DNA from: CAYMDP01 sp964389375
GTDB taxonomy: Bacteria; Bdellovibrionota; Bdellovibrionia; Bdellovibrionales; UBA1609
NCBI GenBank assembly: GCA_964389375.1
Contig: CAYMDP010000020.1
Location: 1 to 47,903 of the forward strand
Direction: 5' to 3'
Length of the DNA stretch: 47,903 bases
In this document: one piece after another, positions 32,127-40,836 of the stretch
How the letters are laid out: each line of letters opens with the position of its first letter
Numbering within the stretch: position 1 is the first letter of the stretch
Program-made: the position numbers and the translations under genes
The notes under the pieces: generated by a model
Database searches by the model: none
What the model was told of the DNA's origin: nothing
Seen by the model: the letters and a program-made list of their open reading frames with translations, nothing else

Positions 32127-35100
32127 TTGCCGAAACGTAAAGATATTCAGAAAGTTGTGATCATAGGCAGTGGTCCGATTGTCATCGGTCAGGCTTGTGA
32201 ATTTGATTACTCGGGGACCCAAGCCTGCAAGGCTTTAATGAAAGAGGGGCTCGAGGTCATATTAATTAACTCGAATCCGGCGACGATTATGACGGATCCC
32301 GAGCTTGCAAGTCGAGTTTACATCGAGCCATTAAGGGCCGACTATGTTGAGAAAATTTTAGAACAAGAAAGGCCCGACGCTGTCATTCCAACTTTGGGTG
32401 GTCAAACGGCCCTCAATTTGGCTCTCGAGCTGGATCGCCTTGGGATTCTTAAAAGACTCGATATTGAATTGCTCGGCGCCACTCCAAAGGTCATTCGAGC
32501 GGCAGAGGATCGCGAAGAATTTCGAAAGATTTTGGATTCAGTCGGAGCAAAGTATCCTAAAAGTGAAATGGTTCGATCATTTGAGCAGGGGATGGGTGTT
32601 GCCGACAAGCTAGGTTTCCCCCTAATTTTGCGCCCGAATTACACTCTCGGTGGCGGGGGTGGCGGAGTCGCCTACTCTTTAGAAGAGTATCAAGGAAAAA
32701 TCGCTCAAGCCTTGCACGAAAGCCCCACCTCAGAAGTTTTGGTCGAAGAAAGTATATGGGGCTGGAAAGAATTTGAACTCGAGATCATGCGAGATAAGGC
32801 CGGAACCTTTGTCGTAGTTTGTTCGATCGAAAACTTGGATCCTTGCGGGGTACATACCGGAGATAGCATCACCGTTGCCCCTCAGCAGACTCTTACGGAC
32901 GCTCAGTATCAGGATATGCGGGATGAGGCGCAAAAGATTGTTAATGCAGTAGGAGTTCAAACTGGGGGAGCAAATATCCAGTTTGCGGTTCATCCTCAGA
33001 CAGGTGAAAGACTTGTGATCGAGATGAATCCACGAGTCAGTCGGTCCTCGGCTTTAGCCAGTAAGGCGACGGGATTTCCTATTGCAAAGATTGCGGCTCT
33101 TCTGGCGATTGGCTTTGAACTTGAAGAATTGAAAAATGACATTACGGGCTCAACCCCGAGTTGTTATGAACCGGCCTTAGATTATGTTGTTACGAAGATC
33201 CCAAAGTTTGCCTTCGAGAAATTTAACGGCACAAAAGATTCTTTAACGACACAAATGAGAAGCGTCGGCGAAGTAATGGGTATTGGCCGCACTTTTAAAG
33301 AATCTTTGCAAAAAGCACTCCTTTCGATGGAGGAGGGGCCAATTGCGGCACCCACCTTAACTCTTGAAGAGCCGCTCCTAATGACTCCCAATAGCCGAAG
33401 AATCTACCATATTTTTCAGGCCTTTCGAGAGAACTGGTCCGTAGATGAGATCTCTGAGGTCACCTTGATCACGCCCTGGTTTTTAGAGCAGATCGAAAGC
33501 CTCGTTCGTGTCGAAGGGGAAGTTAAGAATGCTTCCGCTCTAACTAAAGAGCTAATGTTAAAAGCCAAGAGAAACGGTCTTTCTGATGCTGCTTTAGCCC
33601 AATTAAGAAATGTTCCTGTAAGTGAGATTTTTGATCAAAGAACAAAGTTATCGGTTCATCCAGCTTATTTTCAGGTGGATACCTGTGCTGGAGAGTTCCC
33701 TTCGGAGACCCCTTATTATTATTCCACCTACTGGGGCGAAGCGAAGTCTCCAACTTTAGATTCAAAGCTTGTCGTCTTGTTGGGGAGCGGGCCCAATCGC
33801 ATTGGTCAGGGTGTTGAATTTGATTACAGCTGTGTTCGAAGTGTAAGGCAGTTTCAGAAGTCTGGTTTTCGAGTGGCTATGGTGAACTCAAATCCTGAGA
33901 CCGTTTCTACGGACTATGACACTTCAGACATTTTGTTCTTCGAGCCCGTTACAACTGAAAATCTCACAGAAATTATGAGGTTTGTTGGACCTAAGGGATT
34001 TGTGGCTCAACTCGGTGGCCAGACTCCGATTCAATTGGCTCCTCAGCTTGTCGAACGCGGATTTACACTACTCGGATCCAGTTTAGATTCAATGGATCTT
34101 GCGGAAGACCGAGGGCGTTTTGTCAAAATTTGCCAAGAATTTGGATTTAAGATTCCAAAGTCCGGGATGGCGGCCTCACTTGCGCAGGCGATGGAAATGT
34201 CTTCTTCTGTGGGATTTCCAATGATTTGTAGACCTTCTTATGTCCTGGGTGGACGTCGGATGGAAGTCGTTGAGAGTGATGAAGATCTAAAACTTTATTT
34301 TAAGAAGCATGGCCCTTATATTTCAGAAAAAAATCCTTGTTTAATGGATCAGTTCTTGGATCGTGCTCTAGAAGTCGATGTCGACCTGGTGCGTGGTCCC
34401 GACTGGATCGTGGTTGGTGGAATTGTCGAGCATATCGAAGCGGCCGGTGTTCACAGCGGCGACAGTATGGGGGTCCTTCCACCTCAACGGCTTAAAGAAG
34501 AAATTTTTGAAAAGATTGAAGATCTGGCCTGCGCTTTAGCCGATCGCCTTGGTGTGCATGGCTTCTTGAATTTGCAGCTTGCGATCAAAGAAGATCAAAT
34601 CTACATGCTCGAGGCGAATCCTCGAAGCTCTAGAAGTGTGCCGTTTATAGCGAAAGCAACTTCGATTCCATTGGTCGATCTTGGTGTTAAGGCAATCCTG
34701 GGAGTCCCTCGGTCACAGATTCAGCCTCAGCGTTTTGATTGGAAGAAGACCGACTTGGTTTCGGTTAAAGGTGTTGTATTTCCGTTTAAAAAATTCCCCG
34801 ACTCAGATTCGATCTTGGGCCCAGAGATGAAGTCCACAGGTGAAAGCATGGGGCGTGGGCAAGATTATGGGGAAGCATTGATTAAGGCGATGGTGTCCGC
34901 ACAGTTGACACTTCCTAGTCAGGGCGAGGTCTTTATGTCCCTACGAGATAAGGACAAAAAAGAGCTGTTGCCTCTGGCGCAAGAGTTGATCGAGATGGGC
35001 TATTCCATCTCTGCAACGGGGGGCACTGCAAGCTTTCTTGAGGAGAAGGGAATCCCTTGCTTAACTTTAAGAAAAGTTCACGAAGGTCGACCAAATTGTG

Positions 35101-35321
35101 TGGACCGCATTCGCTCTGGAGAAGTCGCTTTTGTCATCAATACGACTTCGGGGCGTTTATCGATTGAAGCCAGTTTTGGAATCCGACGAAGCTGTGTAGA
35201 TTATTCGATTCCCTGTTTGACCGAGTCTGATGCCGCTCAGGCTTTCGTGATGGCACTTAAAAAAAGTCGCTCTGGAAATTTTCTGGTTCGCCCGGTGTCT
35301 CAGATGATTCCTCTTTCTTAA
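32127..35321 (+). CDS. carB: carbamoyl-phosphate synthase large subunit
   Basis: CarB makes carbamoyl phosphate from ammonia, bicarbonate and two ATP. The 1064-residue protein shows the duplicated ATP-grasp arrangement: the first half begins VIIGSGPIVIGQACEFDYSG and has NYTLGGGGGGVAYSLEEY; the second begins VLLGSGPNRIGQGVEFDYSC and has RPSYVLGGRRMEVV. A C-terminal MGS-type allosteric domain (about 935-1064) has ATGGTASFLEEKGIPCL. It starts with TTG 32127, directly after the preceding stop, with GAGAG five to six bases upstream. A stem-loop follows the stop. Confidence 0.97.
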   Translation: MPKRKDIQKVVIIGSGPIVIGQACEFDYSGTQACKALMKEGLEVILINSNPATIMTDPELASRVYIEPLRADYVEKILEQERPDAVIPTLGGQTALNLALELDRLGILKRLDIELLGATPKVIRAAEDREEFRKILDSVGAKYPKSEMVRSFEQGMGVADKLGFPLILRPNYTLGGGGGGVAYSLEEYQGKIAQALHESPTSEVLVEESIWGWKEFELEIMRDKAGTFVVVCSIENLDPCGVHTGDSITVAPQQTLTDAQYQDMRDEAQKIVNAVGVQTGGANIQFAVHPQTGERLVIEMNPRVSRSSALASKATGFPIAKIAALLAIGFELEELKNDITGSTPSCYEPALDYVVTKIPKFAFEKFNGTKDSLTTQMRSVGEVMGIGRTFKESLQKALLSMEEGPIAAPTLTLEEPLLMTPNSRRIYHIFQAFRENWSVDEISEVTLITPWFLEQIESLVRVEGEVKNASALTKELMLKAKRNGLSDAALAQLRNVPVSEIFDQRTKLSVHPAYFQVDTCAGEFPSETPYYYSTYWGEAKSPTLDSKLVVLLGSGPNRIGQGVEFDYSCVRSVRQFQKSGFRVAMVNSNPETVSTDYDTSDILFFEPVTTENLTEIMRFVGPKGFVAQLGGQTPIQLAPQLVERGFTLLGSSLDSMDLAEDRGRFVKICQEFGFKIPKSGMAASLAQAMEMSSSVGFPMICRPSYVLGGRRMEVVESDEDLKLYFKKHGPYISEKNPCLMDQFLDRALEVDVDLVRGPDWIVVGGIVEHIEAAGVHSGDSMGVLPPQRLKEEIFEKIEDLACALADRLGVHGFLNLQLAIKEDQIYMLEANPRSSRSVPFIAKATSIPLVDLGVKAILGVPRSQIQPQRFDWKKTDLVSVKGVVFPFKKFPDSDSILGPEMKSTGESMGRGQDYGEALIKAMVSAQLTLPSQGEVFMSLRDKDKKELLPLAQELIEMGYSISATGGTASFLEEKGIPCLTLRKVHEGRPNCVDRIRSGEVAFVINTTSGRLSIEASFGIRRSCVDYSIPCLTESDAAQAFVMALKKSRSGNFLVRPVSQMIPLS

Positions 35322-35330
35322 GCTTCCTTT

Positions 35331-35361
35331 AAAGGCCTCCTCTGTCCGGGGCCTCTTTATT
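35331..35361 (+). terminator. terminator after carB
   Basis: AGGCC (35333-35337) pairs with GGCCT (35350-35354), and, past a bulged C, flanking AA pairs with TT. A T-rich tail (CTTTATTTG) follows. The stem is short but G-C rich. Confidence 0.55.
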
Positions 35362-35389
35362 TGACGAGCATTTTGTTTTGTGGTCTGAT
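35361..35389 (+). promoter_or_regulatory. candidate promoter of the pilH-pilI-pilD genes
   Basis: TTGACG (35361-35366), 17 bases, then TCTGAT (35384-35389, 4 of 6). The predicted start lies next to ATG 35397, with no Shine-Dalgarno sequence upstream, suggesting a leaderless transcript. Confidence 0.45.
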
Positions 35390-35396
35390 TTTCGCT

Positions 35397-36281
35397 ATGT
35401 CGGCACTTATTGTTCGGGGTTTAACTAAAAGCTATCGCAAAGGCTTTATCCCTAAAAAAATTGAAGTCCTTAAGGGTGTTGATTTTCAAATCCCGGCGGG
35501 AAAAATTACCGGCTTTCTTGGCGCCAATGGCGCTGGCAAAACAACCACGATGAAGTGTTTGCTGGGCCTGACATTTCCGGACTCTGGGCAGATCCAGTTT
35601 TTCGGTCAAGAGTCCGTGAATAAGGAAGTGAAGCGTCGGGTTGGGTTTTTACCCGAACGGCCCTATTTCTACGAGTACTTAACTGGAAACGAGTTCCTAA
35701 GATTCTACGGTCAACTTTCTACAAGTCTCAGTTCTAAGGCTCTCAACTCGAGGATTGATGATCTGCTTCGCCAAGTGGATTTAAGTCACGCGAAACACAA
35801 GAAGTTGCGAGAGTATTCAAAGGGGATGCTCCAGCGAGTGGGCGTCGCCCAAGCTTTAATTCATAATCCTGAATTTGTAATTCTTGATGAGCCCATGGGG
35901 GGTCTTGATCCCGATGGTCGTCATGATCTTAGTGAAATTATAAAAGAGACCGCAAGTCGCGGGACAACAGTTTTTTTCTCGAGCCACTTGCTTAACGACG
36001 CAGAAAAACTTTGTGAGTACTTGGTGATCATGAAGGCTGGAGTGGTGATTTATCAGGGGACGACCTTAGATCTTTTAAGTCAGGTCGCAAGTCATTACGA
36101 GGTGGTGTTCTCAACACCGCAGGGACCTCAGTCCTTGCGAGTCCCAGATCTGTCCGGTGTCCAATCAGAATTGGACCGTCTTCGTTCATTGGGCGCAGCA
36201 GTCCTTGAAGTGAAGCCCGTTCGCCAAGGCCTGGAAGAGATTTTCATCAAGATGGCTCTCGAGCGAGGGCTTCCAAGATGA
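35397..36281 (+). CDS. ABC transporter ATPase, PilH-like
   Basis: The 294-residue ATPase has Walker A GANGAGKT (42-49), signature YSKGMLQRVG, Walker B VILDEPMGGLDPDG and a switch FFSSHLLNDAE. It is of the ABC-2 type (DrrA/CcmA-like), with a C-terminal extension including the LRSLGAAVLEVKPV block. It pairs with the next permease (ATGA overlap). In Myxococcus a PilG-PilH-PilI ABC transporter precedes pilD and is needed for pili; the order here (ATPase, permease, pilD, pilMNOPQ) suggests this is the PilH counterpart, although no pilG is seen. A general exporter is the alternative. Confidence 0.85.
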   Translation: MSALIVRGLTKSYRKGFIPKKIEVLKGVDFQIPAGKITGFLGANGAGKTTTMKCLLGLTFPDSGQIQFFGQESVNKEVKRRVGFLPERPYFYEYLTGNEFLRFYGQLSTSLSSKALNSRIDDLLRQVDLSHAKHKKLREYSKGMLQRVGVAQALIHNPEFVILDEPMGGLDPDGRHDLSEIIKETASRGTTVFFSSHLLNDAEKLCEYLVIMKAGVVIYQGTTLDLLSQVASHYEVVFSTPQGPQSLRVPDLSGVQSELDRLRSLGAAVLEVKPVRQGLEEIFIKMALERGLPR

Positions 36282-37045
36282 AAAGTATTTGGGTTATTGC
36301 GAGCAATACCTATCGTGAAATTATTCGGGATCGAATTCTTTATGGAATGCTTGTCTTTGCTCTACTTTTAATTGGGCTGAGCTTGGCACTTGGCCAACTC
36401 AGTTTTGCGGAGCAGGTTCGGATTTCAATTAATTTTGGTTTCACTGCGATTCATCTTAGCGCCGTTATTATTTCAGTGTTTGTTGGAAGCACTCTTGTAA
36501 CCAAAGAGGTCGACAAAAAAACCGTGCTGACTCTTCTTGCGAGACCCATCAGTCGCCTTGAATTTTTATTGGGCAAGGGGCTGGGACTTATTTTCATTAA
36601 TATCACTGTCGTCAGCTGCTTGGCTCTTATTTTGATTTCTACATTTTTGCTTTTGGGTGCCGATTTAAATTTGAGTTTTTTCATTGCCCTTCATGGAGTT
36701 TTTCTTGAGTCAGCAATTCTTTTGGCATTCAGCCTATTTTTCGGCTCTTTCGCGACCCCGGTGATGGTGGTGCCTTTTTGTATTGGCATTTTTTTGATTG
36801 GGCATTGGATGAACAGCTTAAGTCATTTCTTGGGCAAGCGTGAGGATGCATCATTGTCCTTGTTGGCTAAATTCCTAGAAACCATCATGCCAAATCTCGA
36901 GGCTTTTAATTGGCGCTCTCATGTGATTTACGATGATCTTGTGCCCTGGTCCGAGTTCGCGAAAGTGAATGTCTACGCGGTTTTTTGGTTTGTCTTGCTC
37001 ATAAGTCTCTCGGCATTTTTGTTTGGGAGACGAGATTTTGATTGA
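36278..37045 (+). CDS. ABC-2 type permease, PilI-like
   Basis: The 255-residue protein has six strongly hydrophobic stretches and the ABC-2 permease features: an N-terminal amphipathic helix (SNTYREIIRDRILYGMLVF), SVFVGSTLVTKEVDKKTVLT and LARPISRLEFLLGKGLGL. It overlaps the ATPase start and stop (ATGA) and shares its last eight bases with pilD. The order matches the pilus-linked transporter of Myxococcus (PilI); the substrate is unknown. Confidence 0.85.
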   Translation: MKSIWVIASNTYREIIRDRILYGMLVFALLLIGLSLALGQLSFAEQVRISINFGFTAIHLSAVIISVFVGSTLVTKEVDKKTVLTLLARPISRLEFLLGKGLGLIFINITVVSCLALILISTFLLLGADLNLSFFIALHGVFLESAILLAFSLFFGSFATPVMVVPFCIGIFLIGHWMNSLSHFLGKREDASLSLLAKFLETIMPNLEAFNWRSHVIYDDLVPWSEFAKVNVYAVFWFVLLISLSAFLFGRRDFD

Positions 37046-37847
37046 GGCCCTTGCTCTTTTGCCCCAGGAGTTTTGGTTGGGCCTATTTTTTGTTCTGGGT
37101 TTGTGTTTTGGAAGTTTCGCAAACGTCATCATCTACAGGCTTCCAGAAGGTTTAAGTGTTGTGCGGCCAGGAAGTCGCTGCTCACACTGTAAGACTCCCT
37201 TGCGATGGTTTCACAATATCCCTGTTTTTTCTTGGGTCTTCTTGCGCGCCCGCTGTGGATTCTGCAAGACGAAAATTAGCTGGAGATATCCCCTCGTTGA
37301 GCTTTTGGGTGGAGTTTTGTTTGCAATGTGTTTTTATCACGCAGGCTGGAGCCTGACTCTTATTGAACTTCTATTGTTTAGCTTTGGCCTTCTTGTTGTT
37401 TCGTTTATCGATTTTGATCACTACATCTTGCCCGATGTGTTTACTTTAAGCGGAATTGTTCTGGGCCTGTTGGGGAGTTTGATTAACCCTGATCGCAGCT
37501 TTATGTCAGCTCTAGGTGGAGTGCTTATGGGCGGGGGATTTTTGTGGGCCATTGCTGCGATCTATTTTGCAATTCGTAAAGAAGAGGGGATGGGAGGAGG
37601 CGATATTAAGTTGCTGGCCTGGATCGGTGCGGTCTTGGGTTGGGCCTCGGTGCCTTTCGTAATTTTAGTGGCAAGTCTGGTCGGAAGCGTGGTTGGAATT
37701 TTATTTGGCTTATTTAAGGGCTCAGGAATTAAGACGGCTATTCCCTTTGGGCCCTACTTAAGTCTAGCGGCTTTGATTTATATTTTCTTCGGTCAGGAGC
37801 TTGGACATTGGTACTTACAAATGTTTCTTCCTCTTCCCACCCCATGA
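37038..37847 (+). CDS. pilD: type IV prepilin peptidase
   Basis: PilD cleaves the leader of prepilins and methylates their N-terminus. The 269-residue protein (starting TTG 37038, with GGGAGA seven bases upstream) has GSFANVIIYRLP, two CXXC pairs (CSHC and CGFC) flanking KTPLRWFHNIPVFSW, and the aspartyl-protease motifs SFIDFDHYILPD and MGGGDIKLLAWIG. About seven transmembrane segments follow the standard pattern. An in-frame TTG at 37023 would be an alternative start. pilA is not in the window. Confidence 0.95.
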   Translation: MIEALALLPQEFWLGLFFVLGLCFGSFANVIIYRLPEGLSVVRPGSRCSHCKTPLRWFHNIPVFSWVFLRARCGFCKTKISWRYPLVELLGGVLFAMCFYHAGWSLTLIELLLFSFGLLVVSFIDFDHYILPDVFTLSGIVLGLLGSLINPDRSFMSALGGVLMGGGFLWAIAAIYFAIRKEEGMGGGDIKLLAWIGAVLGWASVPFVILVASLVGSVVGILFGLFKGSGIKTAIPFGPYLSLAALIYIFFGQELGHWYLQMFLPLPTP

Positions 37848-37848
37848 T

Positions 37849-37877
37849 TTGACATTTGATGTCGTATTCGATTTAAT
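37849..37877 (+). promoter_or_regulatory. sigma-70-type promoter of the pilMNOPQ operon
   Basis: TTGACA (37849-37854), 17 bases, TTTAAT (37872-37877, 5 of 6). This is the best promoter match in the window and lies about 60 bases ahead of pilM. Confidence 0.6.
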
Positions 37878-37937
37878 TTCAAAGGGATAGAGCGTTTTTT
37901 CGCGCTGAGGCAAGCCGTATGGATGGGGCAATTCGAA

Positions 37938-38993
37938 ATGTTTTTTAAGTCTGACAAATTAATAGGCCTTGATATTGGGACCAGCACGATCAAGGTCGCA
38001 GAACTCGACGTTTCGAAGCGCGGTGGAACTTTGGTTGGCTTTGCGATGACTCCGACACCTCCCCAGGCCGTAGTCGGTGGAGACATTATCAATCCAGAGG
38101 CTATTGCTGAGTCTGTTTCAAGTCTGATCCGCGAACTGAACACCAAAAGAAAAAATATTGCTGCAGGTCTTTGGGGAACATCGGTCATTGTAAAAAAAAT
38201 TAGCATTCCAAAGATGGATGAAAAACTCATCGGTGATCAGATCCGCTGGGAAGCTGAGCAGTACATTCCGTTTGATATTAACGAAGTCCAGATCGAATAT
38301 GAAATTTTGAAAGGCTCGGTTCGAAGTGCGGAGGCAATGGATATTCTCCTGGTCGCTGCTCGCAGTGAGAACGTTTACAAGTATGCAGAAATTATTGCTG
38401 CTACGGGATTGAATTGTTCGATCTTAGATGTCGGTGGTTTTGCTCTTTCCAACTGTTACTTTAAAAATTATGCGAACAGTGAATCGGGCAATGCGATTTT
38501 GTTGAACATGGGTGCAAGTGTTACAAACTTTGTGGCCATTGAACACGGAGAAGTTGTCTTTTGTCGGGACGTCCCGGTCGGGGGTCTAACGTATACGGGC
38601 GAGATCCAAAAGGCGATGGGGATTAGTTTCGAGGAAGCCGAGTCGATGAAAATTAGCGTTTCGACGGGCCAGCCGGCTCCAGAAGAGGTTGCAGGAATCA
38701 TTCAAACCGCACATGAAATTATGATCGAAGAGCTTCAGGGAAGTATTGATTTTTATTTGAATACAAGTCCGGGAACCTCTTTAGGAAATTGTTATATCAC
38801 CGGGGGCTGCTCTCGAACTCCCGGTTTGATTGCTCAACTTTCCAAGAAAACTAAGCTTTCGTGTGAGATGTTCAATCCTTTTCAGAACATTGGTTTTAAT
38901 GATCAATCTCTTTCGATGAGCTATATTTCCCAGATCAAAGATTTTGCGGCTGTTGCGATGGGCTTGGGTCTTCGAAAGGATGGGGACTCATGA
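37938..38993 (+). CDS. pilM: type IV pilus assembly protein PilM
   Basis: PilM is a cytoplasmic, actin-like ATPase fold protein that binds the N-terminus of PilN. It opens with MFFKSDKLIGLDIGTSTIKV, the phosphate-binding turn, then VIVKKISIPKMDEKLIGDQI and the second loop NMGASVTNFVAIEHGEVV. ATG 37938 matches the family N-terminus; ATG 37923, five codons upstream, is an alternative with GAGG about 12 bases before it. The stop overlaps pilN as ATGA. Length, 351 residues, is normal. Confidence 0.95.
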   Translation: MFFKSDKLIGLDIGTSTIKVAELDVSKRGGTLVGFAMTPTPPQAVVGGDIINPEAIAESVSSLIRELNTKRKNIAAGLWGTSVIVKKISIPKMDEKLIGDQIRWEAEQYIPFDINEVQIEYEILKGSVRSAEAMDILLVAARSENVYKYAEIIAATGLNCSILDVGGFALSNCYFKNYANSESGNAILLNMGASVTNFVAIEHGEVVFCRDVPVGGLTYTGEIQKAMGISFEEAESMKISVSTGQPAPEEVAGIIQTAHEIMIEELQGSIDFYLNTSPGTSLGNCYITGGCSRTPGLIAQLSKKTKLSCEMFNPFQNIGFNDQSLSMSYISQIKDFAAVAMGLGLRKDGDS

Positions 38994-39598
38994 TTAGGGT
39001 CAATCTCTTAAAAAATCGAGTTGCCGCTCGCACCGTCGGGACCCAGCAAGAGACGGCACAGACATTTGCTTCGGGTGGAGAAGAGGCCGGCAGTGAAGAA
39101 AAAAAAGAAGCGTTGGTCAAGCTGATCTTGATCTTTACGTTCAGCGTAGGGGTTTATTTTTATGAGCAATTTCATATCGACGGAATGAACGAGCAGCTTA
39201 ATCAAAATGTCGCCGCGTTAAATGCGGTTCAAGCTGAGCTCGCCCAAAAGAAAGCCGCCAATCAAGCGATTTCTCACTTCGAAAAAGACGCCAAAGTTCT
39301 CGAACAAAAATTGGAAGTTCTAAAAGGGCTTTCTTCCGAGCGTCTTCGGATGGTGAAGATGCTTGATTATATTCAGAACTTGATTCCCGAGCGTGTTTGG
39401 TTAAGTAACTTAGTTTACGACAAAGGCGAGTTCTCATTGGCTGGTCTGTCGGTTACGGATGATGATCTTTCAGAGTTTATTCGTGGGCTTGAGGAGACTC
39501 CATTTTTTACGGATGTGATTTTAACTCAGGCTAAGGAGAGTTCTTCGACCAAGGGAACTTATAAGATTTTTGAGATGAAAGCTCGATTGGGGAAATAG
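38990..39598 (+). CDS. pilN: type IV pilus assembly protein PilN
   Basis: PilN is a bitopic inner-membrane protein of the alignment complex. Its first residues, MIRVNLL, are the PilM-binding motif (INLLP type). A glutamate-rich cytoplasmic linker precedes a membrane helix (about 42-62, LVKLILIFTFSVGVYFY), a coiled coil (about 70-115) and a small periplasmic ferredoxin-like domain with MLDYIQNLIPERVWLSNL. The linker of about 35 residues between the motif and the membrane is longer than in most PilN. Confidence 0.92.
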   Translation: MIRVNLLKNRVAARTVGTQQETAQTFASGGEEAGSEEKKEALVKLILIFTFSVGVYFYEQFHIDGMNEQLNQNVAALNAVQAELAQKKAANQAISHFEKDAKVLEQKLEVLKGLSSERLRMVKMLDYIQNLIPERVWLSNLVYDKGEFSLAGLSVTDDDLSEFIRGLEETPFFTDVILTQAKESSSTKGTYKIFEMKARLGK

Positions 39599-40204
39599 TT
39601 GGATTTAATCTTGCAAATCAACAGGATGACAAATGCAAGAGCCCTGCTCTTAGGGCTGTCTCTTGCGGGTTTTTATTACTGGATGGTTTTTGATCATGGC
39701 GAGATTCAGATTGCTCAGATACAGACCAATTTATCGCAGATCGAAACCCTTCGTAAAGAAATCCGTGCCCAAGAGGTGGCCTCCGAACAGGCCCGACGCT
39801 ATCAGGAGTTAGTGAATTCTATGGGTGGCAGCTTTGATACTCTTGTTCGATATCTCCCGGAAAAAATGTCGGTCTCTGACCTGATGAGAGCAATCACTTC
39901 TGAGGCCAAGGCCGCCGGAGCAAGCATTAATCGAGTCGCAGACGTGCCAAGTGCTCAATCTCTTCAGGGGCAATTTTACGATTCCTTAAGGGTTGAGGTT
40001 GAACTCAATGGGACCTTTCACTCGCATTTGTTGTTTCTTTCTTTTTTGACTCGGTTGGAGCAGATTTTGATGGTCGAAAAAGTTTCGATGAGATCCGGAG
40101 AGACGACCGAGCCAGGAATTTCTCCGCCCGTAACAATGGTTGCAACCATTGTTGGCTATCGTTACGTTCCCGAAGCTAGCGCAGATCAGAAGGTGGCAAA
40201 GTGA
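39599..40204 (+). CDS. pilO: type IV pilus assembly protein PilO
   Basis: PilO pairs with PilN in the inner membrane and periplasm. The 201-residue protein has an N-terminal membrane helix (about 15-32, ALLLGLSLAGFYYWMVF), a coiled coil (40-72) and a periplasmic domain with PEKMSVSDLMRAITSEAKAA and GTFHSHLLFLSFLTRLEQI. It starts at TTG 39599, immediately after the pilN stop, with GGGGAA upstream. Its stop overlaps pilP (GTGA). Confidence 0.93.
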   Translation: MDLILQINRMTNARALLLGLSLAGFYYWMVFDHGEIQIAQIQTNLSQIETLRKEIRAQEVASEQARRYQELVNSMGGSFDTLVRYLPEKMSVSDLMRAITSEAKAAGASINRVADVPSAQSLQGQFYDSLRVEVELNGTFHSHLLFLSFLTRLEQILMVEKVSMRSGETTEPGISPPVTMVATIVGYRYVPEASADQKVAK

Positions 40205-40806
40205 AAACACTTCTTGTTTCTGTCTTACTTTATACAGGAGTCGGAATCAGCGCTGTAGCTCTTTCATTTTGGGTTAGCTCCATGTGGATGCGACCCAGTC
40301 TCGCGCAAAATTCAGCCGAGGCTCTCCCTCCATTGCCAACTTTTCAAGACTCTACAAATTCTCCCTCTGCAGATAATCCAGCAGGCCAGGCCCCTACTGG
40401 CGCAGACCAAGGTCTAGTGCCCCAGTCGACAGCAGACCTAGTGACTTCTGTTGAAAGTTTGCTGGAGCCATTTATTTACGATCCAAAAGGTCGGCGAGAT
40501 CCGTTTAGAGTGTATACTGAGCTTCGACAAGTTGAAGAAGGGGACCTTCAGGTTCCTTTGTTTCCTTTACAAAGATTTGAGTTAGACCAACTTCGACTTA
40601 TTGGTATTATATGGGATGTGAATGACCCAAAGGCGATGTTTCTAGATCCAAATTCCGAAGTCTATACCGTCGGCAAGGACGAAAGAATCGGACGTAAAAA
40701 TGGATATATCGCCTCCATTCGTGAGGGTGAGATTGTGGTTATTGAGTCCTCTCGAGTTCGTGGGGAAATGATCTATTCAACGCGCATTGTGCGAATGAGT
40801 CGCTAA
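40201..40806 (+). CDS. pilP: type IV pilus assembly protein PilP, membrane-anchored form
   Basis: PilP links PilNO to the secretin PilQ. The protein has an N-terminal hydrophobic segment (about 5-28), a Pro/Ala/Gln-rich linker (about 38-75) and the PilP beta-domain, with the PFIYDPKGRRDPF motif, LDQLRLIGIIWD and AMFLDPNSEVYTV. Most PilP are lipoproteins with a lipobox; no Cys follows the hydrophobic segment here, so it seems held by a transmembrane helix. Start GTG 40201 overlaps the pilO stop. Confidence 0.9.
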   Translation: MKTLLVSVLLYTGVGISAVALSFWVSSMWMRPSLAQNSAEALPPLPTFQDSTNSPSADNPAGQAPTGADQGLVPQSTADLVTSVESLLEPFIYDPKGRRDPFRVYTELRQVEEGDLQVPLFPLQRFELDQLRLIGIIWDVNDPKAMFLDPNSEVYTVGKDERIGRKNGYIASIREGEIVVIESSRVRGEMIYSTRIVRMSR

Positions 40807-40836
40807 GCGAGTTGAAACAACAGTGAGGTGTCAAGG